From an uncultured Bacteroidaceae bacterium (GTDB taxonomy: Bacteria > Bacteroidota > Bacteroidia > Bacteroidales > Bacteroidaceae), in NCBI GenBank assembly GCA_905234555.1, contig CAJOHO010000005.1, forward strand, positions 30,258 to 94,257: 64,000 nt of DNA, written 5' to 3'. A program made the translations under genes and the position numbers. This document shows positions 17,062-25,922 of the stretch, piece after piece (within the stretch, counting starts at the first letter, position 1; each line of letters starts with the position of its first letter). The notes beneath the pieces are model-generated. The model had not been told where the DNA came from. It searched no databases and saw only the letters and a program-made list of their open reading frames with translations.

Positions 17062-18120
17062 TTATACACTTAACAGTTTTCTGTAAAGCTCGATGTATTG
17101 CTCTATGTGGCGTTCGTAGCTGAAACTGAGGGCATACTGCTTGATGGCTTCCATCCGTTTCTCGTCTTCATAGAAATGGGGTAGGAAATCCTTGATGCCT
17201 TCCACCAGCGTCTCTGTCCGCAGGTCTTTCCACACGTATGCATAATCGCCTGCAATCTCAGGCAGACAGGTGCAAGGTGCCACAAAGACAGCACGGCTGA
17301 ACTGCATTGCTTCGATGACAGGCAGACCGAATCCCTCACCCTGACTGGGGAAGAGGAATGCTTCGCAATGGGCATAAAGCCAGGTACGTTCTGGGTCAAA
17401 CACCTTGCCCACGAGATGAACATTGGTGATGTTCTCCTGCTCTATCCGCTTGCGAATCAGTTCACCAGCAGCAAAATGGTCGTCACCGGCAATGTAGAGT
17501 TCCTTGTCAGGAAATGCCTTCATCACATCAAGCAGCAGGTGAAAGTTCTTCTTCAAACGAATCTGACCGATGGTGAAGAAGAAAGGGCGATCACCCACAA
17601 ACGCAGGTTTCTGCTGAGGCTTGGTGTCTATTCGCTCCACACCGTTGTAAATCACCAGCATAGGCTTCTCTCCCAAATGAAAATTTGTTTTCACCTCGTC
17701 ACCCACAAAACGGGAAATCGTAGTGATGGCATCAGCCTGACGAATCTGGCGGCGCAGGAGCAGTTTATGCTTCATGCGGCTCAGCCAGCCTTTCTCACGC
17801 AAGTAGTTGAGGTCGTGGATGGTAAGTACCCGCTTCTGACCTTCCTTCCCATTGGAGAGGCGCAGGTTCTGATTGACAAAATGCCACAGATCCACTTTCG
17901 GAATGGCGGCATAGGAGTTCGCACTCCTACGTTTAACGTAATAGCAATCCACATCTTCTCCTTCGATTTTTCCTTCATAGCCTTCCGGCAAGACAAAGGC
18001 AAATCGCAGGTCGGGTAGGCGCAACTCGCTGAACTTTTGAGCATAGTTCACGGCTATCTGTCCGAACCCACAAGTGGGATTCTTGATGTTCGTTAAATCA
18101 AGGAGAATCGTTTTCTTCAT
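17062..18120 (-). CDS. Glycosyltransferase family 4
   Basis: The product is a GT-B fold glycosyltransferase. Visible blocks are TIHDLNYLREKGW, ADAITTISRFVGDE, FFFTIGQIRLKKNFHLLLDVM and the donor-binding EGFGLPVIEAMQFSRAVF near the C terminus. I chose the ATG at 18120 (MKKTILLDLTN, 352 residues). The upstream ATG at 18141 lies only five bases from the -7 box and would make a leaderless mRNA. The protein likely adds one sugar during LPS or capsule assembly, together with the adjoining GT9. Sugar donor and acceptor are unknown. Confidence 0.88.
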   Translation of the reverse strand: MKKTILLDLTNIKNPTCGFGQIAVNYAQKFSELRLPDLRFAFVLPEGYEGKIEGEDVDCYYVKRRSANSYAAIPKVDLWHFVNQNLRLSNGKEGQKRVLTIHDLNYLREKGWLSRMKHKLLLRRQIRQADAITTISRFVGDEVKTNFHLGEKPMLVIYNGVERIDTKPQQKPAFVGDRPFFFTIGQIRLKKNFHLLLDVMKAFPDKELYIAGDDHFAAGELIRKRIEQENITNVHLVGKVFDPERTWLYAHCEAFLFPSQGEGFGLPVIEAMQFSRAVFVAPCTCLPEIAGDYAYVWKDLRTETLVEGIKDFLPHFYEDEKRMEAIKQYALSFSYERHIEQYIELYRKLLSV

Positions 18121-18145
18121 ATCGGGAGAGTGTGAATTCAAACTG

Positions 18146-18177
18146 CAAAGTTAGCGTTTTTTCGCCGAACAGGCAAA
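18146..18177 (-). promoter_or_regulatory. Promoter of the GT4-GT9 operon
   Basis: On the minus strand TTTG (18174-18177) and TAACTTTG (18146-18153) are 20 bp apart. The site lies back to back with the LicD promoter on the plus strand. Confidence 0.75.
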
Positions 18178-18191
18178 TTAGGGTCTTATTT

Positions 18192-18223
18192 TTTGCCTAA
18201 CTCACTATTTTTTCGTACTTTTG
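18192..18223 (+). promoter_or_regulatory. Promoter of the LicD operon
   Basis: TTTG at 18192-18195 and TACTTTTG at 18216-18223 are 20 bp apart. The predicted leader to the ATG at 18251 is about 20 nt. Confidence 0.75.
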
Positions 18224-18250
18224 CATCAATTTTAATCCCTTTCAGATATC

Positions 18251-19090
18251 ATGCCGGAAAAAATAGTAAAATGTACGATACAGGAACATCAACAGTGCTC
18301 CCTGAAAATTCTGCTGGAAGTAGATCGCATTTGTCGCAAGCATGACATCCCCTATTTTCTCACCAACGGAACGCTACTGGGTGCGGTGCGACACAAAGGG
18401 TTTATTCCTTGGGATGACGACGCTGACGTCGGGATGTTTCGTCCTGACTACGAGCGTTTTGTCAGCATCGTGCAACAAGAACTGCAGCCTCCCTACGAGT
18501 TTGTGGGAATGGAGACAAGCGACAAATATCCGATGGAACTCAGCAAGGTCATCAACGGCAACACCACCCTGATTGAACGCTGGGGCTTCAACCAACTGGG
18601 AGGTGTCTATCTGGATGTCTGGCCTCTCGATGCCGTTTCCGACTGCAAGTTTCTGAGATCCATACACTTTTCTCTCTTTAAGATTGCAAACCGCCTCCTC
18701 TATATGCGGAACCGTGATCCTTACAAACGTGGACACGGATTGTCCTCCTGGTGGCCTCGCTTCATTCAGTTCTGCTTCAAGAACCGAACCCTCCAGCGGT
18801 TCATCCATTGGGTGCAGACTCTCTGCAATTTTGAGAAGCACGAACGCATCTGCATGCTCGACAACGGCGAGAAGACCATCATCACTAAGTCTGTCATCGG
18901 TCAGCGCAAAGAGTACGAATTCGAAGGTCACAAGTTCTTTGGTCCAGAAGACTACGACACCTATCTGTCGCGCCTCTATGGTGACTACATGAAGATCCCT
19001 CCAGAAAACAAAAGACGTATTCATCGTCCTGACTATCTGGATCTTGAACATTCCTACCACGACTATCACGATACCCGTAAATTCAAATAA
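18251..19090 (+). CDS. LicD family phosphotransferase
   Basis: The 279-residue protein is of the LicD nucleotidyltransferase-like family, known for transferring phosphocholine or similar groups from a CDP carrier onto glycans. Motifs are YFLTNGTLLGAVRHKGFIPW and the metal-binding DDDADVGMFRPDYERF (about residues 36-73). YLDVWPLDAV lies in the middle and GDYMKIPPENKR near the end. It leads an operon with a Kdo-kinase-like gene, a cytidylyltransferase and a second LicD. The cytidylyltransferase could make the CDP donor. Which group is transferred is not visible. Confidence 0.88.
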   Translation: MPEKIVKCTIQEHQQCSLKILLEVDRICRKHDIPYFLTNGTLLGAVRHKGFIPWDDDADVGMFRPDYERFVSIVQQELQPPYEFVGMETSDKYPMELSKVINGNTTLIERWGFNQLGGVYLDVWPLDAVSDCKFLRSIHFSLFKIANRLLYMRNRDPYKRGHGLSSWWPRFIQFCFKNRTLQRFIHWVQTLCNFEKHERICMLDNGEKTIITKSVIGQRKEYEFEGHKFFGPEDYDTYLSRLYGDYMKIPPENKRRIHRPDYLDLEHSYHDYHDTRKFK

Positions 19091-19093
19091 AAG

Positions 19094-19846
19094 TTGAAAA
19101 CCTACATCAGCCCTGCATACCAGCACCTCGTAAAAGAATTCGTAGCTGCTCTCCCAAGCCGCTTCGAAACCGAAGGCACTATGCTTTACAACAAACGCAA
19201 CGTGGTGAAGCGGTTTGAGGTGAATGGCTTGACGCTGGTGGTGAAACGCTACAAAGTGCCGTTGTGGTTCCAACGCATCGACTACACGTGGTTTCGTCCG
19301 TCGAAAGCCTTGCGCGCCTATCGTTTTGCCTTGAGACTGAAGCAACTGGGCATAGACACCCCTGAAGCTGTTGCTTGTGTCGAAGTGACGCGCAGAGGTT
19401 TGTTCCGCCAGGGATTCTTTGTCTCTACGGAGTGCAGCGATCCTAACCTCAAATGCCTCGTGGAGAACGACCCCGCTCCTGACGATCTGTTCGAAGCCTA
19501 CGTGTGTTTCCTTTTGGAGATGCACGAGAAGGGGTTCCTGCACGGCGACCTCAACCTGAGCAACATCCTCTACCGTCGCCAGGAAGACGGATCGTTTCAT
19601 TTTACGGTCATCGACACCAACCGTTCGCATTTCGTCAGTCATCCCACACGCTGCCAATGTCTGAAGAACCTGATGCGCATCCAACGCAACCGTGCCTTCA
19701 GCCGCAAGGTGGTCAGCCGCTATGCTCAACTTCGAGGATGGGACGAGGAAGAAAGCGTGCAGTTTGTATTCCACCAGATTGACCGCTACGAACGCAAGCG
19801 GCGAATGCGGAAAATCAGCAAGAAAGTCATACGTCAAGAGAAATAA
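19094..19846 (+). CDS. Lipopolysaccharide kinase (Kdo/WaaP-like) family protein
   Basis: The 250-residue protein has a small eukaryotic-like kinase fold. The ATP-binding Lys is in LTLVVKRYKVP. The catalytic loop is FLHGDLNLSNILYR near residues 150-164. The metal-binding segment reads VIDTNRSHF, so the usual DFG is DTN. Such enzymes phosphorylate Kdo or heptose in the LPS inner core. The start is TTG at 19094, three bases after the LicD stop. Kinase activity is inferred from the motifs. Confidence 0.82.
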   Translation: MKTYISPAYQHLVKEFVAALPSRFETEGTMLYNKRNVVKRFEVNGLTLVVKRYKVPLWFQRIDYTWFRPSKALRAYRFALRLKQLGIDTPEAVACVEVTRRGLFRQGFFVSTECSDPNLKCLVENDPAPDDLFEAYVCFLLEMHEKGFLHGDLNLSNILYRRQEDGSFHFTVIDTNRSHFVSHPTRCQCLKNLMRIQRNRAFSRKVVSRYAQLRGWDEEESVQFVFHQIDRYERKRRMRKISKKVIRQEK

Positions 19847-19888
19847 TCCAATTCACACGTCAAATCGTAGCTTATACAACATATTCCC

Positions 19889-20293
19889 ATGAAGAAAGTA
19901 TTTACCGTTGGTGTTTACGACCTGCTCCATATCGGACACGTAGAGCTGTTCCGTAAGGCACGAGCTCTGGGCGATTACCTCATTGTGGCTGTACAGGATT
20001 CGGAAGTGGTGAAGGCATTCAAGCCCGAAGCCCAACTGCTCTACACCACAGAGGAACGCTGCTATATGGCCCGCGCCATCCGCTACGTAGATGAGGTGGT
20101 GGTTTATCGCGATGTGAAAGACATCGTGAAGGAAGTGGATTTCGACATCTTCGTAAAAGGTCCCGACCAGCAACATGCCGGTTTTCAAGAAGCCGTACGC
20201 TGGTGCGAACAGCAAGGTCGCCAAGTCGTCACCCTCCAGCGCACCGAAGGCATCTCCACCTCCGAACTCAAAGAACTCATCAAACATCTATAG
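19889..20293 (+). CDS. Cytidylyltransferase-like protein (TagD/GlyCT type)
   Basis: The 134-residue protein has the HxGH nucleotidyltransferase fold: VGVYDLLHIGHVELFRKA (residues 7-24) and the C-terminal EGISTSELKELI, which stands in for the ISTTxI motif. The family activates small phosphorylated alcohols or sugars with CTP or ATP, for example glycerol-3-phosphate to CDP-glycerol. The flanking LicD genes are CDP-alcohol-type phosphotransferases, so this enzyme may prepare their donor. An ADP-heptose-type substrate is an alternative. The start MKKVFTVG is unambiguous. Confidence 0.85.
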   Translation: MKKVFTVGVYDLLHIGHVELFRKARALGDYLIVAVQDSEVVKAFKPEAQLLYTTEERCYMARAIRYVDEVVVYRDVKDIVKEVDFDIFVKGPDQQHAGFQEAVRWCEQQGRQVVTLQRTEGISTSELKELIKHL

Positions 20294-20312
20294 TGTGCCT
20301 CTCGTTTAGCCT

Positions 20313-21179
20313 ATGTCTTACGATATTCGTCCCCTTCAGCTTCATCTTCAGAAAAATTTAGAAGAAATCCATCGTGTTTTTAGCGCCAACGGTCTGCGTT
20401 ACTTCATGGTGAGCGGCACCATGCTGGGTGCTGTGCGTCATCAAGGCTTCATCCCTTGGGACGATGATGTGGATATCGCCATGCCTCGTGCCGACTATGA
20501 ACGTCTGCTAAAAGAGTGGCGTCAGCTCTTGCCCAATCATCTGGAGTTTGTATCAGCAGAACAGGACGAGAACTATCCTCTGCCCTACGGAAAGATTCAG
20601 GATGCACGTACCACCGTCATTGAGAAGTCTTATCGTCAGTATATCGGCGGTGCTTATATTGACATCTTTCCGCTTGATGGCGTTCCCTCTGGTTCTGTCG
20701 CCCGTTGGTGGCACTTCACCCGCTACCTCTTCTGGTACAAAATGCTCTATTACAGCTGTCGGGATCCCTATAAACATGGACATGGCGTGAACAGCTGGGT
20801 ACCTCTGCTGGTGCAGAAAGGGTTTAAACGGAAGACCATTCATCGTCACCTGCGACGCATCCTTATGAAACGTGATTACGATGCCTCTCCCTTCATTTCA
20901 GAACATTACAACCGCCAGCGTCGCTTCTTTCCTCGCGAAGTCTTTGGCACACCCACGCCCCTTCTTTATGAAGGAGCCATGCTGATGGGTGTGGAACAAC
21001 CCCACGAATATCTTCTGGAGGAATATGGAGACTACATGACCCTTCCCCCTGAGAACAAACGCCACCAGCACAACTTCTTCTACCTGAATCTCCACCGACC
21101 CTATCGCGACATGCAGGAAACCTATCAACGTTGGCTTGCTGGCGACATCAAGGAATTGCCGGAAAGCAACGCTTCCTGA
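20313..21179 (+). CDS. LicD family phosphotransferase (second copy in operon)
   Basis: The 288-residue protein is paralogous to the LicD at 18251. Motifs are YFMVSGTMLGAVRHQGFIPW and DDDVDIAMPRADYERL (about residues 31-66). AYIDIFPLDGVPSG and GDYMTLPPENKRHQHNF follow. It is the last gene of the plus-strand operon and converges with the EEP-family gene 28 bp downstream. Two LicD enzymes behind one cytidylyltransferase suggest two acceptor sites, or two steps, sharing one activated donor (inference). Confidence 0.88.
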   Translation: MSYDIRPLQLHLQKNLEEIHRVFSANGLRYFMVSGTMLGAVRHQGFIPWDDDVDIAMPRADYERLLKEWRQLLPNHLEFVSAEQDENYPLPYGKIQDARTTVIEKSYRQYIGGAYIDIFPLDGVPSGSVARWWHFTRYLFWYKMLYYSCRDPYKHGHGVNSWVPLLVQKGFKRKTIHRHLRRILMKRDYDASPFISEHYNRQRRFFPREVFGTPTPLLYEGAMLMGVEQPHEYLLEEYGDYMTLPPENKRHQHNFFYLNLHRPYRDMQETYQRWLAGDIKELPESNAS

Positions 21180-21207
21180 CAACAAAAAAGGGAAAACAGG
21201 GGAAAAG

Positions 21208-22335
21208 TCAATCCTTATCTAAGGTCAGCCAACAGATGATGGGATAATGGTCGCTGGTATGGATGTCGGAATCGACATAGCAGCGATAAGGAGTCATGGC
21301 TGGCGAATAGAGAATATTGTCGATACGGAAATACATACCCGATCGATGATAAGTAATGCCTGGTCCATTGCCCGAACGTGTAAAGGCATCGTTGAGATGG
21401 CGAGTCATGCGCCAGTGCACATACGACAGGCTGGCATCGTTGAAGTCGCCACAAGCTATGATATAGCGATAGGGGGATTTAGCGATTAGTTCATCGACAA
21501 TATCTGCCTGCTTGGCACGAATGGCATTGGCTGCCGCCACCTTCGTAGAAAGGTCTTCGAAGTTCTGACGGGCATTCTCGTCGTCAGGATGCACCACCAA
21601 CTCCTTGTATTCAGCCTTGTCGGCATCGTTCAGCTTGTAAGACTCAAAATGGTTGTTGATAACCAGAACAGTATCACCCTTCACAAGCACCTTAAAAGCC
21701 ACCGAACCGTTTCCAACAGAAGGATAATCGATACTGTCGCTGCCAACAATAGGGAAACGGGACAGACAAGCCACCGTCTCCGTGTGCACCTTCACATATT
21801 CACGATAAGGATATGCCGTAGCCAGAACCGAATCCACTTTCGCCTCCTTCAGAGGGAAGGCCTCCTGACAACAGACGATGTCGGCATCGCTGGCAACCAG
21901 ATAATTGACAATCGGGCTTTCTTCCTTCGGTATGCCCGCCTCGCTCCAACTCTTTCCATCCACATTCTTCCCTAACTGATAGATGTTGTAGGACATCACC
22001 TTGATGGCTCCGTCTGGCGGTCCCGAAGGAAAGTTCAGAGGGAAGTAAGTACGGATGGCGACACAGCAGACCATCAATCCGATGCCCGAGATCAGTCCCC
22101 ACCAACGTCGCAGGCAAAGCCAGAGGATGCCAAACAAAAAGGTAGGAATCAAGAATAAGGGAAAGGCCAAACCCCAATAAGAGAGACGAGGATGAGTCTG
22201 TGGGTCGAAATAAATGCTATAGGCACAGGCCACCATTCCCAGCACACAGATGCTGTTCAGCACGATAGCCACGTACTTCACCATCTTGCGTGGGATCTTC
22301 ACCCATAGCCGTTTCCACTTAAACCCTTTATTCAT
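21208..22335 (-). CDS. Membrane-anchored endonuclease/exonuclease/phosphatase family protein
   Basis: The 375-residue protein has three hydrophobic segments in the first about 90 residues (KYVAIVLNSICVLGMVACAY, LAFPLFLIPTFLFGILWLCL, WGLISGIGLMVCCVAI). A periplasm-facing EEP domain follows. Motifs are IKVMSYNIYQ, ADIVCCQEAF (catalytic Glu), IIACGDFNDASLSY and a terminal TSDHYPIICWL with the catalytic Asp-His pair. The fold hydrolyses phosphodiesters in nucleic acids, lipids or inositol phosphates. Bacteroidetes often carry this membrane form; its substrate is not established. It sits downstream of the rhomboid gene, separated by a repeat block. Confidence 0.85.
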   Translation of the reverse strand: MNKGFKWKRLWVKIPRKMVKYVAIVLNSICVLGMVACAYSIYFDPQTHPRLSYWGLAFPLFLIPTFLFGILWLCLRRWWGLISGIGLMVCCVAIRTYFPLNFPSGPPDGAIKVMSYNIYQLGKNVDGKSWSEAGIPKEESPIVNYLVASDADIVCCQEAFPLKEAKVDSVLATAYPYREYVKVHTETVACLSRFPIVGSDSIDYPSVGNGSVAFKVLVKGDTVLVINNHFESYKLNDADKAEYKELVVHPDDENARQNFEDLSTKVAAANAIRAKQADIVDELIAKSPYRYIIACGDFNDASLSYVHWRMTRHLNDAFTRSGNGPGITYHRSGMYFRIDNILYSPAMTPYRCYVDSDIHTSDHYPIICWLTLDKD

Positions 22336-22354
22336 GTCTCTTTAATCTATGCTT

Positions 22355-22493
22355 CGCGTTTTGCCACTGTGCCCTCGGCATCAGCCGTGGGTTATCCATC
22401 GTATTTCGCGTTTTGCCACCGTGCCCTCGGCATCGGCCGTGGACCTTGTCCCGTCCTTTTTCAGGCGATTGAATCGCCGTCAGCCGTGGGTTA
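22355..22493. repeat. REP-like intercistronic block, three copies
   Basis: Copies at 22355-22394 and 22407-22443 share CGCGTTTTGCCACYGTGCCC then TCGGCATCRGCCGTGG. A third, partial copy at 22466-22493 ends TCAGCCGTGGGTTA. Their reverse complement matches the blocks at 27089-27128 and 30157-30194. CGGC/GCCG arms can form hairpins. The block fills the gap between the rhomboid and EEP genes. Confidence 0.88.
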
Positions 22494-22494
22494 G

Positions 22495-23385
22495 TTACTT
22501 ATTGCTGGCATCGAAGAGGCGTTTCTTCTCATCTGCAGTCAGACTCGAATACCCTCCCTTGCGAATCTTGTCGAGAATGCGGTCAATCTCAGCACTGTCT
22601 GCCGCCTTGCGCGCATTATATTCGTGATCCTTATTATAGTGAGGACTCTCATTCTCGTAGCTGATATGCATCTTCACCTTGGGCTGCTTCTTGCCACCCA
22701 TCGATTTCTGCAGACGCGACCAGATACTTTCCCCTCCACCTCTGTCATAACCTCCAGCAGTAGTCGTCGTGTTCCAATAGCCGCCACCTGCCGTCTTTCG
22801 CTTCTTCTTTGCCTGCAGCTTCCAATATAATATAAGGAATAGGCCCACCACCATTCCACCTAAGTGAGCATAGTGAGCCACATTGTCACTGGAATGCATA
22901 CCCTCCAGCAACTCAATAGCTGCATAAATCAGCACAAACCACTTTGCCTTGATAGGGAACGGAAAGGGAATGATGAAGAGCTTCTCTTCTGGGAACGTCA
23001 TACCGAAAGCCAGCAACACACCAAAGACCGCCCCCGACGCACCGATGGTACTGCCGTATGGCGAGATGAGTCCTATGGCCTGACCGATTTCCTGAGCCAA
23101 ACCTGCTCCGATACCGCAAAGCATATAATAGATCAGGAACCGTTTCGAGCCCCATGCCTGCTCAATGAATCGTCCGAACATCCAAAGCGCAAACATATTG
23201 AAGAAAATATGCATGAAGTCAGCATGCATGAACATATAGGTGACCAACTGGAAGGGATAGAAGTAAGGAGACTCCAAATAGTAGAGAGCACCATACCCCG
23301 TAATTGGCTTAATAGCCAGTTGGAGGACAAACACCACAAGGTTCAGCAGCAACAAATATTTTACAACTGGTGGATATATCTTCAT
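22495..23385 (-). CDS. Rhomboid intramembrane serine protease
   Basis: The 296-residue protein has six hydrophobic helices in the first about 200 residues. The catalytic Ser is in IGASGAVFG (S117) and the His in HYAHLGGM (H174). The oxyanion-side block HADFMHIFFNM (residues 54-64) is also present. It cleaves membrane proteins within the bilayer. A cytoplasmic tail (about 200-296) is rich in Lys, Gly and charged residues and ends in a DEKKRLFDASNK helix, as often seen in Bacteroidetes rhomboids. A -7 box lies 85 bp upstream. Substrates are unknown. Confidence 0.93.
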   Translation of the reverse strand: MKIYPPVVKYLLLLNLVVFVLQLAIKPITGYGALYYLESPYFYPFQLVTYMFMHADFMHIFFNMFALWMFGRFIEQAWGSKRFLIYYMLCGIGAGLAQEIGQAIGLISPYGSTIGASGAVFGVLLAFGMTFPEEKLFIIPFPFPIKAKWFVLIYAAIELLEGMHSSDNVAHYAHLGGMVVGLFLILYWKLQAKKKRKTAGGGYWNTTTTAGGYDRGGGESIWSRLQKSMGGKKQPKVKMHISYENESPHYNKDHEYNARKAADSAEIDRILDKIRKGGYSSLTADEKKRLFDASNK

Positions 23386-23413
23386 ATTTTAAAATAAATG
23401 TACAACGTAGTTA

Positions 23414-23441
23414 ATGATACATGATGCACGAAGCATGATGA
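23414..23441. repeat. Heptamer array ATGATGC-like x4
   Basis: The units ATGATAC, ATGATGC, ACGAAGC and ATGATGA lie in the leader of the rhomboid gene. The period is 7 bp. Confidence 0.7.
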
Positions 23442-23469
23442 ATCCTGTGTAAAGAATTGATTTCGACTG

Positions 23470-23477
23470 CAAAATTA
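23470..23477 (-). promoter_or_regulatory. -7 box for the rhomboid gene
   Basis: TAATTTTG on the minus strand. The 324-bp gap between the rhomboid and HU genes holds this box, a heptamer array, T-rich stretches and the HU promoter. No gene is visible in it. Confidence 0.5.
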
Positions 23478-23559
23478 CTTTTTTTTTGCCGATTTTAGGT
23501 CATTTTTGGGGTAAAGAGTAGTTTTTTTAGCAATTTTTGTAATTTTTTTCTCAAAAATG

Positions 23560-23590
23560 TTTGTTAGTTGATACTAAAAGTATAACTTTG
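23560..23590 (+). promoter_or_regulatory. HU promoter
   Basis: TTTG at 23560-23563 and TAACTTTG at 23583-23590 are 19 bp apart. The leader to the ATG at 23710 is about 110 nt, long for this window. This may allow post-transcriptional control. Confidence 0.75.
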
Positions 23591-23709
23591 TAACCAAACT
23601 CCGCTTTCCGACAGCGAAATGGAGAGAAAGACCGAGTCTGAACAGATAAAACAAAACGATTATAGTTTAACTATTACAGTTTTTAATAACTAATTTAATT
23701 TCTAATTTT

Positions 23710-23982
23710 ATGAACAAAAGTGAACTCGTAAGCGAAATCGCAGCAAAGGCTGGATTGAGCAAGGCAGACGCAAAGAAGGCTCTCGACGCTACCGTTGAAG
23801 CTATCGCTGACGCATTGAAGGCAGGCGACAAGATCGCACTCGTTGGTTTTGGTACATTCTCAGTAGCTGAGCGTGGTGCTCGTCAGGGTATCAACCCACT
23901 CACCAAGCAGACTATCACCATCGCTGCCAAGAAGACTGCCAAGTTCAAGGGTGGTGCAGAACTCAATGCTGCTCTGAACTAA
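23710..23982 (+). CDS. HU family DNA-binding protein
   Basis: The 90-residue nucleoid protein matches the HU/IHF family throughout: [20 protein letters not shown] at the N terminus and [18 protein letters not shown] for the DNA-binding arm. The C terminus has [16 protein letters not shown]. It bends and compacts DNA as a dimer. It is monocistronic, with its own promoter and a strong terminator, and uses frequent codons suggestive of high expression. Confidence 0.97.
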   Translation: MNKSELVSEIAAKAGLSKADAKKALDATVEAIADALKAGDKIALVGFGTFSVAERGARQGINPLTKQTITIAAKKTAKFKGGAELNAALN

Positions 23983-24001
23983 TCGTCAGAACCTTCAAAA
24001 G

Positions 24002-24034
24002 AAAAAGGAATCTCTACCAGAGGTTCCTTTTTTG
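24002..24034 (+). terminator. Terminator of the HU gene
   Basis: AAAAAGGAATCTCT (24002-24015) pairs with AGAGGTTCCTTTTT (24019-24032) across a 3-base loop, with one G-T pair. It ends in a T-run. Confidence 0.9.
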
Positions 24035-24069
24035 TTGCAACCAACACAGACTTTTAAGTTCCCTTCCCT

Positions 24070-25860
24070 TCACTCTAACCAGCCCTCACGATCCAAGTTG
24101 CGATAACCGATGGCCTCAGCGATATGATGGGAGAGAATATTGGCTGAACCATCAAGGTCGGCAATGGTACGGGCAACTTTCAAGATACGGTCATAAGCAC
24201 GAGCAGAGAGGTTCAGCCTCCGCATAGCCATACGCAGGTGGTTCATCGACTCATCATCCAGAGATGCATACTTCTGCAGAAGAGAAGTCGTCATCTGCGC
24301 ATTGCAATAAACACCCTTCACACCACGGAACCGCTCCTCCTGTATCTTGCGGGCACGAATCACACGCTCGCGGATACTCGCACTCGATTCACCCTTCGGA
24401 GCCTTGGCAATATCCTCGAAAGGAACACTTTCCACCTCAATCTGAATATCAATGCGATCGAGCAACGGTCCGGAAATCTTGTTCATATAACGCTGAATCT
24501 GCGCAGGCGTACAAGCACATCGATGCGTAGGATGATGATGATAGCCACAAGGACACGGGTTCATCGAGGCAACCAGCATGAACGAACAAGGAAGCGTGAA
24601 TGTGTAACGGGCACGGCTGATCGTGATGATACGGTCTTCCAGCGGCTGACGCAGAGTTTCGAGAACCGAACGCGAAAATTCAGGCAGTTCATCAAGGAAA
24701 AGCACACCATTATGAGCCAGACAGACCTCACCAGGCGTAAAAGTATTGCCACCTCCCACCAACGCCACGTCACTCACCGTGTGGTGGGGCGAACGGAAAG
24801 GACGTTGACTGATAAGCGTAGAATGGCGGTTGAGCTTGCCTGCCACGCTGTGAATCTGCGTTGTTTCCAAACTTTCTTCCAAAGAAAGAGGAGGGAGGAT
24901 GCTGGGCAGGCGCTTCGCCATCATCGACTTTCCACAACCAGGACTACCCACCAGCAGAATATTGTGACCACCGGCAGAAGCCACCTCGAAAGCACGCTTC
25001 ACGTTCTCCTGACCCTTCACCTCATCAAAATCATAGTCAAACACACACTGCTGAGCATAGAACTCCTCGCGCGTGTGAACCACAGTAGGCTTATAGAACG
25101 CCCGTGCACAGAGAATGTTCACCACCTCCGAGATATGACTCACCCCATAAACCTGCAAGGTATCCACCACGGCAGCCTCACGGGCATTCTCTTCCGGCAC
25201 GAACAACGCTTCAAACTTCTCAGCACGCGCCTTGATAGCAATAGGCAACACCCCCTTGACAGGCTGGATGCTACCATCCAGTCCCAATTCCCCCACAAAC
25301 ATAAATCGATCCAAATCCTGACTCACCCCCTGACTCTGAACCATATTCGCACCATTGGTCAGATTTGCGCCGTTGGTCAGATTTGCGCCGTTGGTCAAGT
25401 TCGAGAGTTGAATTTGGTTTTGATTAGGGTTCGAGCTTAGAGGTTGATTGGAGTTCAAACTAAGGGGTTGGGAGGGGTTAGAACTTAGAGGTTGGGAGGG
25501 GTTAGAGGCGCTGTTGGGTTTGGGATTGGGATTAGGGGGGCAGTTAGGATTGGAGTTGGAGGGGCGGAGCATACCGAAGGCGGCCATCATACCGATGGCG
25601 ATGGGGAGGTCGAAGCCGGACCCTTCCTTTCGGAGGTCGGCAGGAGCGAGGTTTACCACCGTGCGGTGTACGGGAGGCTGGAAATTGTTCACCTTTAGGG
25701 CCGACAGAATGCGCTCCTGACTCTCCTTGACCGCATTGTCGGGAAGACCCACAATCACCACCGCCGGATGATCATTACACGGCTCCGTATTGATCTCAAT
25801 CGTAATCGGAATCGCCTGCAACCCCTGCAGCGTCGCACTATATACTTTCGCAAGATTCAT
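24070..25860 (-). CDS. comM: YifB/ComM family Mg-chelatase-like AAA ATPase with repeat insertion
   Basis: The protein has 596 residues against about 510 in the family. The N-terminal Lon-protease-like domain covers 1-100 and 184-240 (VVIVGLPDNAVKESQERI, FVGELGLDGSIQPVKGVLP). The AAA domain holds Walker A LLVGSPGCGKSMMAKRLP, Walker B VLFLDELPEFSR and NPCPCGYHHHPTHRC. The family's C-terminal Mg-chelatase domain follows. ComM is a helicase that aids branch migration in natural transformation. The extra about 80 residues (101-183) are low-complexity PNPN, SNPSQPLS and LTNGAN repeats placed in the N-terminal domain. The insertion preserves the frame, and all motifs are intact. Confidence 0.93.
   Translation of the reverse strand: MNLAKVYSATLQGLQAIPITIEINTEPCNDHPAVVIVGLPDNAVKESQERILSALKVNNFQPPVHRTVVNLAPADLRKEGSGFDLPIAIGMMAAFGMLRPSNSNPNCPPNPNPKPNSASNPSQPLSSNPSQPLSLNSNQPLSSNPNQNQIQLSNLTNGANLTNGANLTNGANMVQSQGVSQDLDRFMFVGELGLDGSIQPVKGVLPIAIKARAEKFEALFVPEENAREAAVVDTLQVYGVSHISEVVNILCARAFYKPTVVHTREEFYAQQCVFDYDFDEVKGQENVKRAFEVASAGGHNILLVGSPGCGKSMMAKRLPSILPPLSLEESLETTQIHSVAGKLNRHSTLISQRPFRSPHHTVSDVALVGGGNTFTPGEVCLAHNGVLFLDELPEFSRSVLETLRQPLEDRIITISRARYTFTLPCSFMLVASMNPCPCGYHHHPTHRCACTPAQIQRYMNKISGPLLDRIDIQIEVESVPFEDIAKAPKGESSASIRERVIRARKIQEERFRGVKGVYCNAQMTTSLLQKYASLDDESMNHLRMAMRRLNLSARAYDRILKVARTIADLDGSANILSHHIAEAIGYRNLDREGWLE
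25345..25507. repeat. In-frame tandem repeats inside comM
   Basis: Three 18-bp units (25345-25362, 25363-25380, 25381-25398) encode LTNGAN. Three 24-bp units (25436-25459, 25460-25483, 25484-25507) encode SNPSQPLS-like octapeptides. Both periods are multiples of three, so copy changes keep the frame. Confidence 0.9.
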
Positions 25861-25922
25861 ATATTATCCTCTTAAATTGATACAACTTCATGAAAGCTCT
25901 CATACTGAGCTGTTTTTTTAAT

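Noticed and set aside
18374..19837. 487-codon open frame antisense to LicD and the Kdo-kinase-like gene
   Set aside because: It spans two real genes and their junction on the other strand; no signal, domain or promoter supports it.
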